This document shows, one piece after another, positions 1-8,876 of a stretch of 64,000 nt of DNA (position 1 is its first letter; each line of letters begins with the position of its first letter). The translations under genes and the position numbers were made by a program. This DNA is from Hydrogenoanaerobacterium saccharovorans (lineage in GTDB: Bacteria > Bacillota > Clostridia > Oscillospirales > Ruminococcaceae): positions 434,001 to 498,000 of the forward strand of contig NZ_RKRD01000001.1 of assembly GCF_003814745.1 (NCBI RefSeq), given 5' to 3'. The notes below the pieces were generated by a model, which was not told where the DNA came from, did not search any database, and saw only the letters and a program-made list of their open reading frames with translations.

Positions 1-568
1 AATCGGCAGCCTGAGGATGCTCGCCGCAGGAGCGCAGACGAAGACCAAATTTGGTCTTGTACAATACGATCCAAGATACCACCAGTATAGCAAACCCAAT
101 ATAAGTGGTTATGTAAGTGTTTTTAAAGAAAAGGTCGCCAATCACGGGGATATTGCCCAATACGGGGACACTTTCGATGCGGAATTCGTTAACAAACGGA
201 ATTTGCTGTACGGTGCGGATCATACGCGCAACATAAATAGCAAATGCAGGGGCGAACATGTTGATTGCAGTGCCGCTGATGACTTGGTCTGCCTTCATGT
301 TAATGGCTGCATAAGCATGCGCTAAAGAAATGATAATACCGGTTAACGCTGCAATCAATATAGCAATAAGAAGGATGGGCTGCCCCGGTATCTTTGCCTG
401 AAATATGTTGATAAACAAAATACTGGTGAACGCACCCATAATCATAATACCTTCCAGCGCGATATTAACAACACCGCTGCGTTCAGAGAACATGCCGCCC
501 AGTGCCACAATCAGCAGAGGAATTGAGAAGAACATTGTTTGCTGAACTAAGAAGTATAAAGTCTCCAT
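1..568 (-). CDS. nupQ: Nucleoside ABC transporter permease (second subunit), cut by the window edge
   Basis: The reading frame opens with ATG at 568-566 (METLYFLVQQ) and stays open to base 1, so only about 189 N-terminal residues are visible. It is strongly hydrophobic and carries the segment ERSGVVNIALEGIMIMGA, typical of BPD_transp_2 permeases that partner BMP-family binding proteins (NupQ/YufQ type). Its start overlaps the stop of the upstream permease by one base (TAATG), so the two are translationally coupled. With its partner it should form the membrane channel for nucleoside uptake. The symbol is by analogy with Bacillus nupNOPQ; the substrate is inferred from the neighbouring deo genes. 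Confidence 0.88.
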   Translation of the reverse strand, partial: METLYFLVQQTMFFSIPLLIVALGGMFSERSGVVNIALEGIMIMGAFTSILFINIFQAKIPGQPILLIAILIAALTGIIISLAHAYAAINMKADQVISGTAINMFAPAFAIYVARMIRTVQQIPFVNEFRIESVPVLGNIPVIGDLFFKNTYITTYIGFAILVVSWIVLYKTKFGLRLRSCGEHPQAAD

Positions 569-1761
569 TATTCTTCTCCTCCTTTCTTGGTTACATTAAC
601 CGTTGTAGATTCTGCATTTGCATTTGCTGCGTGTTCGTCATTCCTTTTCGCAAATGAATGAATTACACCTTTAATCACCAATGCAAAAGCACTGAAGTAG
701 ATGATAACGGAAATGATAATTTCAATGACCTGCGGTACAAAATCGTAAAGCTGCATATTGAACCCGCCCACATTGAGGTAAGCAACAAAAATACCCGAGA
801 AGATGATACCGATGGGGTTGTTCAGACCAAGCAATGCCACGGGGATACCGTTGAAGCCTTCGGCTGCCAATACATCCAGCACTTCAATGCCTTTGCCCGA
901 GCCTGCAAGATAAAGCAAAGCGCCGCCCAAAGCCGACAGAGCGCCTGCAATTACCATAGAGAGCATGATGTTTCGCTTTTCGTTAATGCCTGCGTATTTA
1001 CTTGCTTCACGGTTGTAACCGCACGCTTTCAGCTCGTAACCAAATTTGGTTTTCTCCAAAATAATATAGATAACAATGCCGGCGATAATTGCAATAAAGA
1101 TACCTGCATTTACGCTGGACGAACTGTTGCCCGCCTTGAAAAGTTGATCCATACCCAATTTGGGCAGCAAAGCGTTGGCAGCTACACGTTTAGACTGGTT
1201 TTTGAGCGAATCGAAGATGGTTTTGGTAACCAGAAAGTTTACGGTGTACATACCGATGTAGTTCATCATAATACACGAAATAACCACGTTTACGTTGCAG
1301 TATGCATTGAGGATACCGGGCAGAAGCCCCCACAGTGCACCGGCAACCATGGCTGCAAGCAGTGCCACAATCCAGTGGGATGCTCCGGGTAAAAATGTCC
1401 ATTTAACACCGACATACACCGCTGCGTATGCACCAATAATGAACTGGCCGGATGCACCGATATTAAATAAACCTGTTTTGTTTGCAAAACCAACCGATAA
1501 ACCGGTAAGGATGATGGGGGTTGCAAAGTAAAAAACCTGCCCGAGGTTTTTCATATCCACAAAGCCGCCCATGATGATTTTCATAAAACCGCCTACCGCT
1601 TGCGACGGATTACTTACAAGCAGAACAATAAAACCAACCAGCAAGCCCACAACAATCGCCATCAAAGAGGATACAAAACTTGAAAAGCCTTCGACATGAA
1701 AAATTTGGCTGCTCCAGCGCCTGTTCATATTTGCTGTTATATTTTTTTCTTTGTTACTCAT
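568..1761 (-). CDS. nupP: Nucleoside ABC transporter permease (first subunit)
   Basis: A 397-residue multi-pass membrane protein with a soluble charged N-terminus (about 20 residues), then repeated hydrophobic segments including GLFNIGASGQFIIGAYAA, a signature of BPD_transp_2 permeases of the NupP/YufP type. The C-terminal tail after the last helix is long and hydrophilic. The gene overlaps the ATPase gene by four bases (ATGA) and the second permease by one, so all three are one coupled operon. It should form half of the transmembrane pathway for nucleosides delivered by the lipoprotein encoded at 3,528-4,673. Confidence 0.9.
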   Translation of the reverse strand: MSNKEKNITANMNRRWSSQIFHVEGFSSFVSSLMAIVVGLLVGFIVLLVSNPSQAVGGFMKIIMGGFVDMKNLGQVFYFATPIILTGLSVGFANKTGLFNIGASGQFIIGAYAAVYVGVKWTFLPGASHWIVALLAAMVAGALWGLLPGILNAYCNVNVVISCIMMNYIGMYTVNFLVTKTIFDSLKNQSKRVAANALLPKLGMDQLFKAGNSSSSVNAGIFIAIIAGIVIYIILEKTKFGYELKACGYNREASKYAGINEKRNIMLSMVIAGALSALGGALLYLAGSGKGIEVLDVLAAEGFNGIPVALLGLNNPIGIIFSGIFVAYLNVGGFNMQLYDFVPQVIEIIISVIIYFSAFALVIKGVIHSFAKRNDEHAANANAESTTVNVTKKGGEE

Positions 1762-3284
1762 TTGTCTGCACCTCTTTTCGAACCGGCCATGTACAGACCA
1801 AGCTCTTGAACTGTAACCGTTTTCGGATCAAGCTCTGCGACGATTTCGCCCTCATAGATGACAAGAATGCGGTCGCTCACGTTCATTACCTCATCCAACT
1901 CTAACGAAACAAGCAAAATGCCCTTGCCCTCATCACGCTCTGCAACCAGTTTTTTATGAATATATTCGATTGCACCTACGTCCAAACCGCGGGTGGGCTG
2001 TACGGCAATCAGCAGGTCGGGGTCGCGGTCGATTTCGCGTGCAACAATTGCCTTTTGCTGGTTGCCGCCCGACATACTGCGTGTAATGGTTCGTGTACCC
2101 TGTCCGCTTCGAATATCAAATTTATCAATTAATGTATCGGCATATTTGTAAATTTCGTCGTATTTTAGGAAACCATGGTTTTGAAACTGCGGGGTGAAAT
2201 AGCTTTGCAGTACCAGATTGTACGCCAAATTGTAATCCAGCACCAAACCATGCTTGTGTCGGTCCTCGGGGATGTGCCCGATTCCGCCTATGTTGCGCTC
2301 ACGAATGGTGGATTGAGTAATGTCTTTGCCTTTCAGCTCGATTGTGCCGGAATCGGGATGAATCAGCCCGGTTAGCGCATACACCAGTTCACTTTGCCCG
2401 TTGCCGTCGATGCCTGCAATACACACAATCTCGCCCGCATGAACATTGAGTGAAACATTGTTTACCACCATTTTACTCGTCAGCTTGTTCTTAACGCTTA
2501 AATTTTGGGTTTTAAAAATGACTTCGCCTTGCCGTACATCCTTTTTTTCTACTTGCAGATTGACTTTACGCCCAACCATCATCTCAGACATCTGCTCTTT
2601 GCTGGTGTCAGCAACATTTACAGTGCCGATGTATTTGCCTTTGCGAAGTACCGTGCAACGGTCTGCAACCGCTTTGATTTCGTTCAGCTTGTGTGTGATG
2701 AACAAGATGGATTTGCCCTCTTGAGTAAGCTCTTTCATAATCTTCATCAGCTCTTCGATTTCTTGCGGAGTAAGCACTGCTGTCGGTTCATCAAAGATCA
2801 AAATTTCGTTATCGCGGTAGAGCATTTTTAGTATCTCCACACGCTGCTGCATACCTACTGTGATGTCGGAGATTAGTGCATCGGGGTCTACCTTTAAGCC
2901 GTATCGATCAGATAGAGCCACTACCTTTTCACGTGCTTTATCCATCTTTAAAAAGCCATTTTTGGTGGTTTCTACACCCAAAATAATGTTTTCGAGTACG
3001 GTGAAATTATGTACCAGTTTGAAGTGCTGGTGTACCATCCCAATGCCCAGCTTGTTGGCATCATTTGGGTTATGGATTTTAACCTCCTGCCCGTTTTTCT
3101 TAATGACACCTTTTTCTGGTTGATACATACCAAACAGTACACTCATCAGCGTGGATTTTCCTGCACCGTTTTCGCCAAGCAATGCGTGAATTTCCCCTTT
3201 TCTGAGTTGCAGAGTTACATCGTCGTTTGCGATGATGCCGGGAAACTCTTTGGTGATGTTCACCATTTCGATAATATAATCCAT
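1758..3284 (-). CDS. nupO: Nucleoside ABC transporter ATP-binding protein (tandem ABC domains)
   Basis: Contains two ABC ATPase domains in one chain. The first has Walker A GENGAGKS (around residue 37-44 from the chosen start), signature-region ITVGMQQRVEI and Walker B ILIFDEPTAVL. The second has a degenerate P-loop (GIDGNGQSE) and signature MSGGNQQKAIVARE. This arrangement is usual for sugar/nucleoside importers of the YufO class. A longer frame begins at GTG 3308, but ATG 3284 is preceded by AGGGGTGACAAGT at good spacing, so I start there (508 residues). It powers the two permeases downstream. A hairpin with an oligo-T tract separates it from the binding-protein gene, which probably sets different expression levels. 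Confidence 0.92.
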   Translation of the reverse strand: MDYIIEMVNITKEFPGIIANDDVTLQLRKGEIHALLGENGAGKSTLMSVLFGMYQPEKGVIKKNGQEVKIHNPNDANKLGIGMVHQHFKLVHNFTVLENIILGVETTKNGFLKMDKAREKVVALSDRYGLKVDPDALISDITVGMQQRVEILKMLYRDNEILIFDEPTAVLTPQEIEELMKIMKELTQEGKSILFITHKLNEIKAVADRCTVLRKGKYIGTVNVADTSKEQMSEMMVGRKVNLQVEKKDVRQGEVIFKTQNLSVKNKLTSKMVVNNVSLNVHAGEIVCIAGIDGNGQSELVYALTGLIHPDSGTIELKGKDITQSTIRERNIGGIGHIPEDRHKHGLVLDYNLAYNLVLQSYFTPQFQNHGFLKYDEIYKYADTLIDKFDIRSGQGTRTITRSMSGGNQQKAIVAREIDRDPDLLIAVQPTRGLDVGAIEYIHKKLVAERDEGKGILLVSLELDEVMNVSDRILVIYEGEIVAELDPKTVTVQELGLYMAGSKRGADK

Positions 3285-3395
3285 ACTTGTCACCCCTGCT
3301 GTTTTCACTTATTTTGTATTTGATATAAATTAAGCGGTTTCCGTGGTGTTTTGCTTTTTTGAAAAACTACGGCGCGGCCGGCAACCGCTGCCTTT

Positions 3396-3451
3396 CAAAA
3401 AAGAAAAAATGGGAAGGAGCTCAACGCCCTTTGTGCGGAGTCCCTTCCCAT
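3396..3451 (-). terminator. Hairpin terminator/attenuator between binding protein and ABC genes
   Basis: The stem is ATGGGAAGG (3409-3417) against CCTTCCCAT (3443-3451). An A-rich run at about 3397-3408 reads as T-rich on the minus strand just after the stem. It sits after the lipoprotein stop and before the ATPase start in an otherwise continuous minus-strand operon. It would let most transcripts end after the binding protein and a minority read into the ABC genes, a common way to make excess binding protein. Confidence 0.75.
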
Positions 3452-3527
3452 ATAATCGCAAGCGGGTAAGCGAGTTGCTTTAAGCCAAAGCTATAGGGCA
3501 AATCTTACTTACTGCAAGGCGTTTGTA

Positions 3528-4673
3528 TTACTCTACAACCGTAGTTTTAACAGCAGAAGTTTTCAAATCGGTAACTTTCACTTCTTTGCCATCTTTATCG
3601 GTATCTTTTACGATAGAGATTTCGTCGGCAGCCATTTTTTTGTACAGTGCTTCGTAATCTTCTTTGGTGAATTTCTCAAATTTGGAGGTATCCATAGGCA
3701 GAGATACACCATTGTTGGCAGCGCTGAATACCAGCCCCTGCCCGCCTGGGAATTTGTCTTCGTAATAAGCCTTGATGGTGTCGTAAACAGATACGCCAAG
3801 GCCTTTCATAGCAGAAGAAATAACGGTTGGGGATTCGGGAGATTGGTCAACGTCAACACCAATTACTTTGCCTTTTGCCTGCTCTGCTGCAGCCATTGCA
3901 GAGTTGCCTACTGCACCGCCGCAAGCAAAGATAACCTGTGTGCCTGCCTGGTACCAAGAAGCAGCCAATGTCTGAGCCTCGGGTGTAGCATCAAAGCCGC
4001 CGGTGTAGTGGTAGTTAACACTTACAGAACCATCAGCAAGGCCAAGCTCTTTTGCAGCTGCATCTGCGCCCTGAATAAAGCCGTAACCGTAACGAACAAC
4101 AGCGGGAACAGCCATGCCGCCCAAGAAACCAAGTTTGGTCATACCGTCTTTTACAGCTGCATAACCTGCAAGGTAACCTGCCTGCTCTTCAGCGTATACA
4201 ATGCCAACGGCATTTTTCTCTGTACGGAACTCAGTGTAATCGGCATTATGTGGGTTACCGTCGATGAGGATGAATTTTACGTCTGGGTAAGTATCCTGTG
4301 CAATGAAGATAGGCTCTTCAAACAAGAAGCCGGGGGTAACAATTACTTTTGCGCCGCCCTTAACAGCCAAATCGATTGCAGACAGGTAAGCATCGGTGCT
4401 TTTTTCGGTTGGTTTGTAGTATTTATGAGTAATATTTTTCTCCTCAGCATACTTTTTCAAACCTTCCCAAGAACCTTGGTTAAAAGATTTGTCATCGATT
4501 GTACCGATATCGGTGATGAGAGCAAGTTCAAATTTGCCTTCTTCTGCCGGAGTTTCTGCAGATGCTGACTCGGACTCGGATGGAGCACCGGTTTCAGACG
4601 GAGCCTTAGAACCGCAAGCTGCCATGGAAAGTGCAAGGGCTGCTGCCAGAACAATTGACAGTATTCTTTTCAT
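3528..4673 (-). CDS. nupN: BMP-family nucleoside-binding lipoprotein
   Basis: 381 residues. The N-terminus is a lipoprotein signal with lipobox LSMAAC and lipidated Cys20, followed by a Ser/Glu-rich linker. The mature part has BMP/PnrA features: an ITDIGTIDDKSFNQGSWEG-type opening, VIVTPGFLF, and VIGVDVDQSPESP. This family binds purine and pyrimidine nucleosides at the outer face of the membrane and feeds them to NupO/P/Q-type transporters. It lies 51 bases after cdd and upstream of the ABC genes in the same direction. Linkage to deoC, deoD, deoB and cdd strongly supports nucleoside as substrate. Confidence 0.93.
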   Translation of the reverse strand: MKRILSIVLAAALALSMAACGSKAPSETGAPSESESASAETPAEEGKFELALITDIGTIDDKSFNQGSWEGLKKYAEEKNITHKYYKPTEKSTDAYLSAIDLAVKGGAKVIVTPGFLFEEPIFIAQDTYPDVKFILIDGNPHNADYTEFRTEKNAVGIVYAEEQAGYLAGYAAVKDGMTKLGFLGGMAVPAVVRYGYGFIQGADAAAKELGLADGSVSVNYHYTGGFDATPEAQTLAASWYQAGTQVIFACGGAVGNSAMAAAEQAKGKVIGVDVDQSPESPTVISSAMKGLGVSVYDTIKAYYEDKFPGGQGLVFSAANNGVSLPMDTSKFEKFTKEDYEALYKKMAADEISIVKDTDKDGKEVKVTDLKTSAVKTTVVE

Positions 4674-4724
4674 ACTTTTTCCTCCTAAAAATCGTTTCAG
4701 TTTTTTATTAAAAAGCCGAGCGGC

Positions 4725-5159
4725 TTAATAATTAACCTCTTTGTTTAAATCGCCGGGGCCAAAACCGTTGGGCAAAAGTTCGCGCAATGTGTAAGAGGTG
4801 TAATCATCTTCACTTTTTGCGGTAAGGATGCGGAATGTTTCAGGATTGCAAAATTCCATCATCACCTGGCGGCACACTCCGCAGGGATAGGCAAAACCAA
4901 ACTCCTCTGGTTTTGAATTTTGTTGTGCACCCACAACAGCAATCGCCGTAAACCCGTGCACTCCTTCTGAAATTGCTTTAAAGAATGCTGTGCGCTCTGC
5001 ACAGTTGGTAGGGGTATAGGAGGAGCTTTCTATATTGCAGCCACGGTAAACTTTACCGTTTTTTGCAAGCAATGCAGCACCAACCATATAGCCGGAGTAA
5101 GGTGAGTAAGACATTTTTCGCGCTTCAAAAGCTTCTCGAATCAAAGCCTTGTCATCCAT
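4725..5159 (-). CDS. cdd: Cytidine deaminase
   Basis: 144 residues, full length for the small tetrameric type. The zinc site is complete: Cys53-Ala-Glu55 (in TNCAERTAF) and Pro-Cys93-Gly-Val-Cys96. Glu55 is the proton shuttle. It converts cytidine and deoxycytidine to uridine and deoxyuridine. A GGAGG site precedes the ATG. It lies 17 bases after deoB and ahead of the transporter genes, so imported pyrimidine nucleosides would be deaminated before phosphorolysis. No pyrimidine nucleoside phosphorylase gene is visible in the window. Confidence 0.95.
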   Translation of the reverse strand: MDDKALIREAFEARKMSYSPYSGYMVGAALLAKNGKVYRGCNIESSSYTPTNCAERTAFFKAISEGVHGFTAIAVVGAQQNSKPEEFGFAYPCGVCRQVMMEFCNPETFRILTAKSEDDYTSYTLRELLPNGFGPGDLNKEVNY

Positions 5160-5176
5160 GCCGAGTCCTCCTGATT

Positions 5177-6346
5177 TTATTTTGTGATAAGGGGTACCAG
5201 CGACTGTCCATCGGTTTTTGCTTTAACACCCAGTAAATCTGCGGCAGTTACACCAATGTCGGCAAACGTGCTGCGTGTTCCAAGGTCAGTCCCTGCCTTG
5301 ATTTGTTTACCGTAAACTAAAAGGGGAGTGTGCTCGCGGGAATGGTCGGTACTGGGGGTAACCGGGTCGCAGCCATGGTCTGCGGTAATCATTAAAACAT
5401 CATCGTCGCACATCAGCGGTAAAAGCTCGCCCAATTGCACATCAAAGCGGTTCAGTGCATCGGTATATCCCTCCACGTTATTGCGGTGGCCGTAAACCAT
5501 ATCAAAATCAACCAGGTTTACAAAGCAAAGTCCGGTAAAATCCTCTTTGGCATGCGCCAAAGTTTTTGCCATACCATCGTCGTTGCTTGTGGTGCGCTGT
5601 GTAGATGAAATCCCTTTGCCTGCAAAAATATCGTAGATTTTACCGACACCAATCGTTGCAAGCCCTGCGTCTTGCAGACTGTCCAAAAAGGTGTGTGCGG
5701 GGGGAGCCAAAGAAAAATCGTGGCGGTTGGACGTGCGTTTGTAATCGGGATAGCTGCCGACAAACGGACGGGCAATAATCCTGCCCACACCGTGCTCGCC
5801 AACCAGCATGTCTCGTGCAATTTGGCAGTACTCATACAGTTTTTCTACAGGTACAATATCCTCGTGTGCAGCAATCTGGAATACGCTGTCTGCCGAAGTA
5901 TATACGATCAAATCACCTGTTTTTACATGTTCTTCGCCGTAATCAAGCAAAACCTGTGTGCCGGAGTAAGGCTTGTTGCAAATTGCTTTGCATCCCGTTT
6001 TGCGCTCGAATTCATCCATGACGTCGGCGGGAAAACCGTTGGGATAAGTAGGAAGAGGCTTGGGCGAAATAATGCCGGCAATCTCCCAGTGCCCGATGGT
6101 GGTATCTTTACCGGCAGACGCCTCGCGCATTCTTGCAAAAGCAGCAAGCGGTGCAGCAGCTTTTTCTCCGCAGCCAATGCCCTCTATGTTAAAGAGCCCC
6201 AGTTTTTGAAGATTGGGAACATGCAGCTTCCCTGTATCGTAGCATGCTTTTAAAGTATGGCTGCCTGCATCGCCGTAATTTGCGGCGTCCGGCATTTCAC
6301 CAATTCCAACACTGTCCAGTACAATTATAAAAACTCTTTTTGTCAT
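5177..6346 (-). CDS. deoB: Phosphopentomutase
   Basis: 389 residues, normal DeoB length. It has the alkaline-phosphatase-superfamily metal motifs: DSVGIGEMPDA near the N-terminus, LVDFDMVYGHRNNVEGY, and ITADHGCDP followed by DHSREHTPLLVYG. It interconverts (deoxy)ribose 1-phosphate and 5-phosphate. It acts between DeoD (which yields the 1-phosphate) and DeoC (which cleaves deoxyribose 5-phosphate). Co-directional with deoD 52 bases upstream and cdd 17 bases downstream. Confidence 0.96.
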   Translation of the reverse strand: MTKRVFIIVLDSVGIGEMPDAANYGDAGSHTLKACYDTGKLHVPNLQKLGLFNIEGIGCGEKAAAPLAAFARMREASAGKDTTIGHWEIAGIISPKPLPTYPNGFPADVMDEFERKTGCKAICNKPYSGTQVLLDYGEEHVKTGDLIVYTSADSVFQIAAHEDIVPVEKLYEYCQIARDMLVGEHGVGRIIARPFVGSYPDYKRTSNRHDFSLAPPAHTFLDSLQDAGLATIGVGKIYDIFAGKGISSTQRTTSNDDGMAKTLAHAKEDFTGLCFVNLVDFDMVYGHRNNVEGYTDALNRFDVQLGELLPLMCDDDVLMITADHGCDPVTPSTDHSREHTPLLVYGKQIKAGTDLGTRSTFADIGVTAADLLGVKAKTDGQSLVPLITK

Positions 6347-6398
6347 ACGATCATTCCCTTCGGCTTAGCGCTTAACTATTATAAATAGAAAATTGTTC

Positions 6399-7109
6399 CT
6401 ATGCAAGGTCTAATGCCACTTTCATCATATTTGTAAACGAATTTTGTCGCTCTTCTGCGGTGGTGGCTAAACCTTTAAACGGGCAATCGGATATTGTAAG
6501 AATGCACAAAGCGTTTTTACCCGCCCTTGCTGCATTCATATACAATGCAGCGGCTTCCATTTCAACCGCAAGCACACCCATCTTCTTCCAACGCAGCAGG
6601 CAGTCTTCCTGGTCGTCGTAAAAAGTATCGCTCGAAAGAATGTTGCCTACTTTATAATTTAAGCCGTACTTTTCAGCATTTTCAATTGCTTTTTTCAGCA
6701 GCTCGTAGCTTGCAATGGGTGCAAACGTGCCGGGCAGCTGGTATTGTGCTGCAAAGTTAGAGTTGGTACATGCGCCCATACCGATAGCAAGGTCGCCTAT
6801 GTTTAAATCATCATTGATAGCACCTGCAGAACCAATACGGATGATGTTTTCAACACCGTAAAAGTTGTACAATTCATACGAATAAATACCGATGGAGGGC
6901 ATACCCATACCGCTGCCCTGGACGGAAATACGTTTACCGTTGTACTCGCCGGTAAAACCCAGCATACCACGTGTATTGTTATATTTTACCACATTTGTCA
7001 AGAAGGTGTCAGCCACAACTTTTGCACGCAGCGGGTCGCCGGGCATTAATACGGTTTGGGCGATGTCGCCCATTTTTGCATCAATGTGCGGGGTAGGGAT
7101 TTTAGCCAT
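6399..7109 (-). CDS. deoD: Purine nucleoside phosphorylase, DeoD type
   Basis: 236 residues, typical of the hexameric bacterial PNP. Visible family motifs are MPGDPLRAK (phosphate-binding loop), VQGSGMGMPS, VEMEAAALY (ribose contact) and LTISDCPF with the catalytic Asp. It splits purine (deoxy)nucleosides with phosphate into base and (deoxy)ribose 1-phosphate. An ACGGAGG site lies before the ATG. It sits second in the operon after deoC. Confidence 0.96.
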   Translation of the reverse strand: MAKIPTPHIDAKMGDIAQTVLMPGDPLRAKVVADTFLTNVVKYNNTRGMLGFTGEYNGKRISVQGSGMGMPSIGIYSYELYNFYGVENIIRIGSAGAINDDLNIGDLAIGMGACTNSNFAAQYQLPGTFAPIASYELLKKAIENAEKYGLNYKVGNILSSDTFYDDQEDCLLRWKKMGVLAVEMEAAALYMNAARAGKNALCILTISDCPFKGLATTAEERQNSFTNMMKVALDLA

Positions 7110-7137
7110 ATTTTTGTCCTCCGTTTTGTTAGTTTAT

Positions 7138-7803
7138 TTAATACGAACCCGATTCGCCTTTGGTGAGTATTGAAATTGCAGAGCTTGTGCCGATGCGTTC
7201 GCAGCCTGCATTTAAAAACATTTCAAGGTCTGCTTTGCTTTTCACGCCGCCGGCAGCTTTCATTTTTACGTTTTTGCCGATATGCTTTTTAAAGAGCAAA
7301 ACGTCTGCTTCTGTTGCGCCTGCTGTACCAAAACCGGTGGAGGTTTTGATATAATCTGCACCGCCGTTGGTAACACACTTGCAAAGTGCAATTTTTTCTT
7401 CTTCGGTAAGGTAGCAGGTTTCAATAATCACTTTCAGTACCTTACTGCCTGCTGCTTTTTTCAAAGCTGCAATTTCTTCAGTAACTTTATCGAATTCGCC
7501 ATTTTTAACATCGCCAAGGTTCACAACCATGTCTACTTCGTTTGCGCCGTCGGCAATTGCCTGTTTTACCTCTGCAACCTTAACTGCGGTGGTGTTGTAA
7601 CCTAATGGGAAGCCTATAACGGTGCATATATTGATTTTATCACCATAGGTTTGATGAATACGGGCGATATAGGACGGAGGAACACATACAGATGCGGTTT
7701 TATATTGAATTGCCTCGTCACAAAGTTTCTGAATGTCTTTCCAGGTAGAAACTGCCTTTAAAAGAGTGTGGTCAATATGACCATAAATCTGTTTGTTTTC
7801 CAT
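7138..7803 (-). CDS. deoC: Deoxyribose-phosphate aldolase
   Basis: 221 residues, full length. A class I aldolase TIM barrel with Schiff-base Lys153 in YIKTSTGFG, the catalytic Asp91 in EVDMVVNLG and Lys182 in KMKAAGGVKS. It cleaves 2-deoxyribose 5-phosphate to acetaldehyde and glyceraldehyde 3-phosphate, the last step that feeds DNA-derived sugar into glycolysis. First gene of the minus-strand operon, with GGAGG before its ATG. Its promoter lies in the 246-base gap shared with the divergent DeoR-type gene. Confidence 0.96.
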   Translation of the reverse strand: MENKQIYGHIDHTLLKAVSTWKDIQKLCDEAIQYKTASVCVPPSYIARIHQTYGDKINICTVIGFPLGYNTTAVKVAEVKQAIADGANEVDMVVNLGDVKNGEFDKVTEEIAALKKAAGSKVLKVIIETCYLTEEEKIALCKCVTNGGADYIKTSTGFGTAGATEADVLLFKKHIGKNVKMKAAGGVKSKADLEMFLNAGCERIGTSSAISILTKGESGSY

Positions 7804-7985
7804 ATGCGCCCTCCATAAAACTTATAATAAGTATGACCAACTTTTGTGTTAATTGTATGCTATCATATTTCATATGGAGTGTCAACCAAATATTGTTACA
7901 ATTTTCACTTTTTAACATACAACTTTGTAATAATTTTTGTAATAATTACATTTCTAACAAAAGATGGACACTGCTATTTACATTT

Positions 7986-8001
7986 TAACAAAAATATGTT
8001 A
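7986..8001. promoter_or_regulatory. Candidate DeoR-type operator (palindrome)
   Basis: TAACA, six bases, TGTTA forms a perfect inverted repeat in the gap between deoC and the regulator, 49 bases before the regulator start. Further half-site-like TAACA strings occur at about 7914 and 7956. The position between divergent genes fits an operator that controls both. The protein that binds is not shown by sequence. Confidence 0.45.
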
Positions 8002-8049
8002 GAGTTATCACAAAAAGCACAACTCAATTTTACATTTTAAGGTGGCGGT

Positions 8050-8836
8050 ATGCGTATGAACAAAAAAACACAGCGTATGAATATGCTGGTAGAAATATTA
8101 AAGGTGCGTAATTTTGTATCAATCAAAGAATTGGCATCTATGCTGGGTGTCTCCGAAATGACAATCCGCCGCGACCTTAAAATACTTGAGCAGAACCGTA
8201 TTGCAGAAAATATTTACGGTACAACCGTCTATAACCCAGCGCATACCGTTACAAAAAGTGATAATGAGTACAATTTTTTCACTGAGTTAGAAAAACAAGA
8301 CACTCAAAAAGACAGTATTGGTAAATTTGCAGCATCGCTGGTTAGAGCAAGGCGATATTATCATTGTGGATACAGGAACAACGACAGAACGTATTGTTCC
8401 GCACCTACCAACCAATAAGGATATTACCGTATTGTGTTACAATATTAACGTTTTGATGGAGCTGAGGCGCAACCCAGGTGTAAAAATGATGTTTGCAGGC
8501 GGGTATTATCATTCCAATACACAAATGTTTGAGAGTGCAGAGGGAATTAGTTTTATCCGCTCGTTGCGCGCACAAAAAGTATTTGTTTCGGCCGCCGGCA
8601 TCCATGAAGGGCTGGGCGTAACTTGTATCGAGAATTATGAGGTGCCTACCAAGCGGGCAATACTGAAATCTTCTTTAGAAAAAATATTGGTGGCAGACTC
8701 GAGTAAATTTGATGTGGTACGCTCCGCTTATTTTTGCGATCTTTCGCAAATCAATACAATTGTTACGGACAGCGGGCTTTCGGATGAGTGGAAGCATAGG
8801 CTGACTGCAATGGGGATTACGCTGCACTTGGTTTGA
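8050..8836 (+). pseudogene. DeoR-family transcriptional regulator, frameshifted
   Basis: Two overlapping frames together give one DeoR-family repressor of about 260 residues. Frame one (8050-8418) has the N-terminal winged HTH with SIKELASMLGVSEMTIRRDL. Frame two (from about 8345) has the sugar-phosphate sensor domain with DIIIVDTGTTTERIVPHLP and, later, KSSLEKILVADSSKFD. The frame changes near 8341-8346, where IGKFAASLV should run into EQGDIIIVD; one extra base in GTTAGAGC explains it. The gene is divergent from deoC, so it probably controlled the nucleoside operon. There is no slippery heptamer there, so I read it as a mutation or a sequencing error, not programmed frameshifting. Confidence 0.85.
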
Positions 8837-8850
8837 TAATTTTGCAAAAC

Positions 8851-8876
8851 AAAACGGACGCCTAGGCGTCCGTTTT
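8851..8876. terminator. Bidirectional terminator
   Basis: A 12-base perfect stem, AAAACGGACGCC against GGCGTCCGTTTT with a TA loop, and a T-run on both strands. It lies between the convergent regulator and spoIID-like gene and can end both. Confidence 0.92.

Noticed and set aside
8318..8418. Programmed frameshift in the DeoR-type gene
   Set aside because: No slippery heptamer and no stimulatory structure at the frame change; an ordinary indel explains it better.
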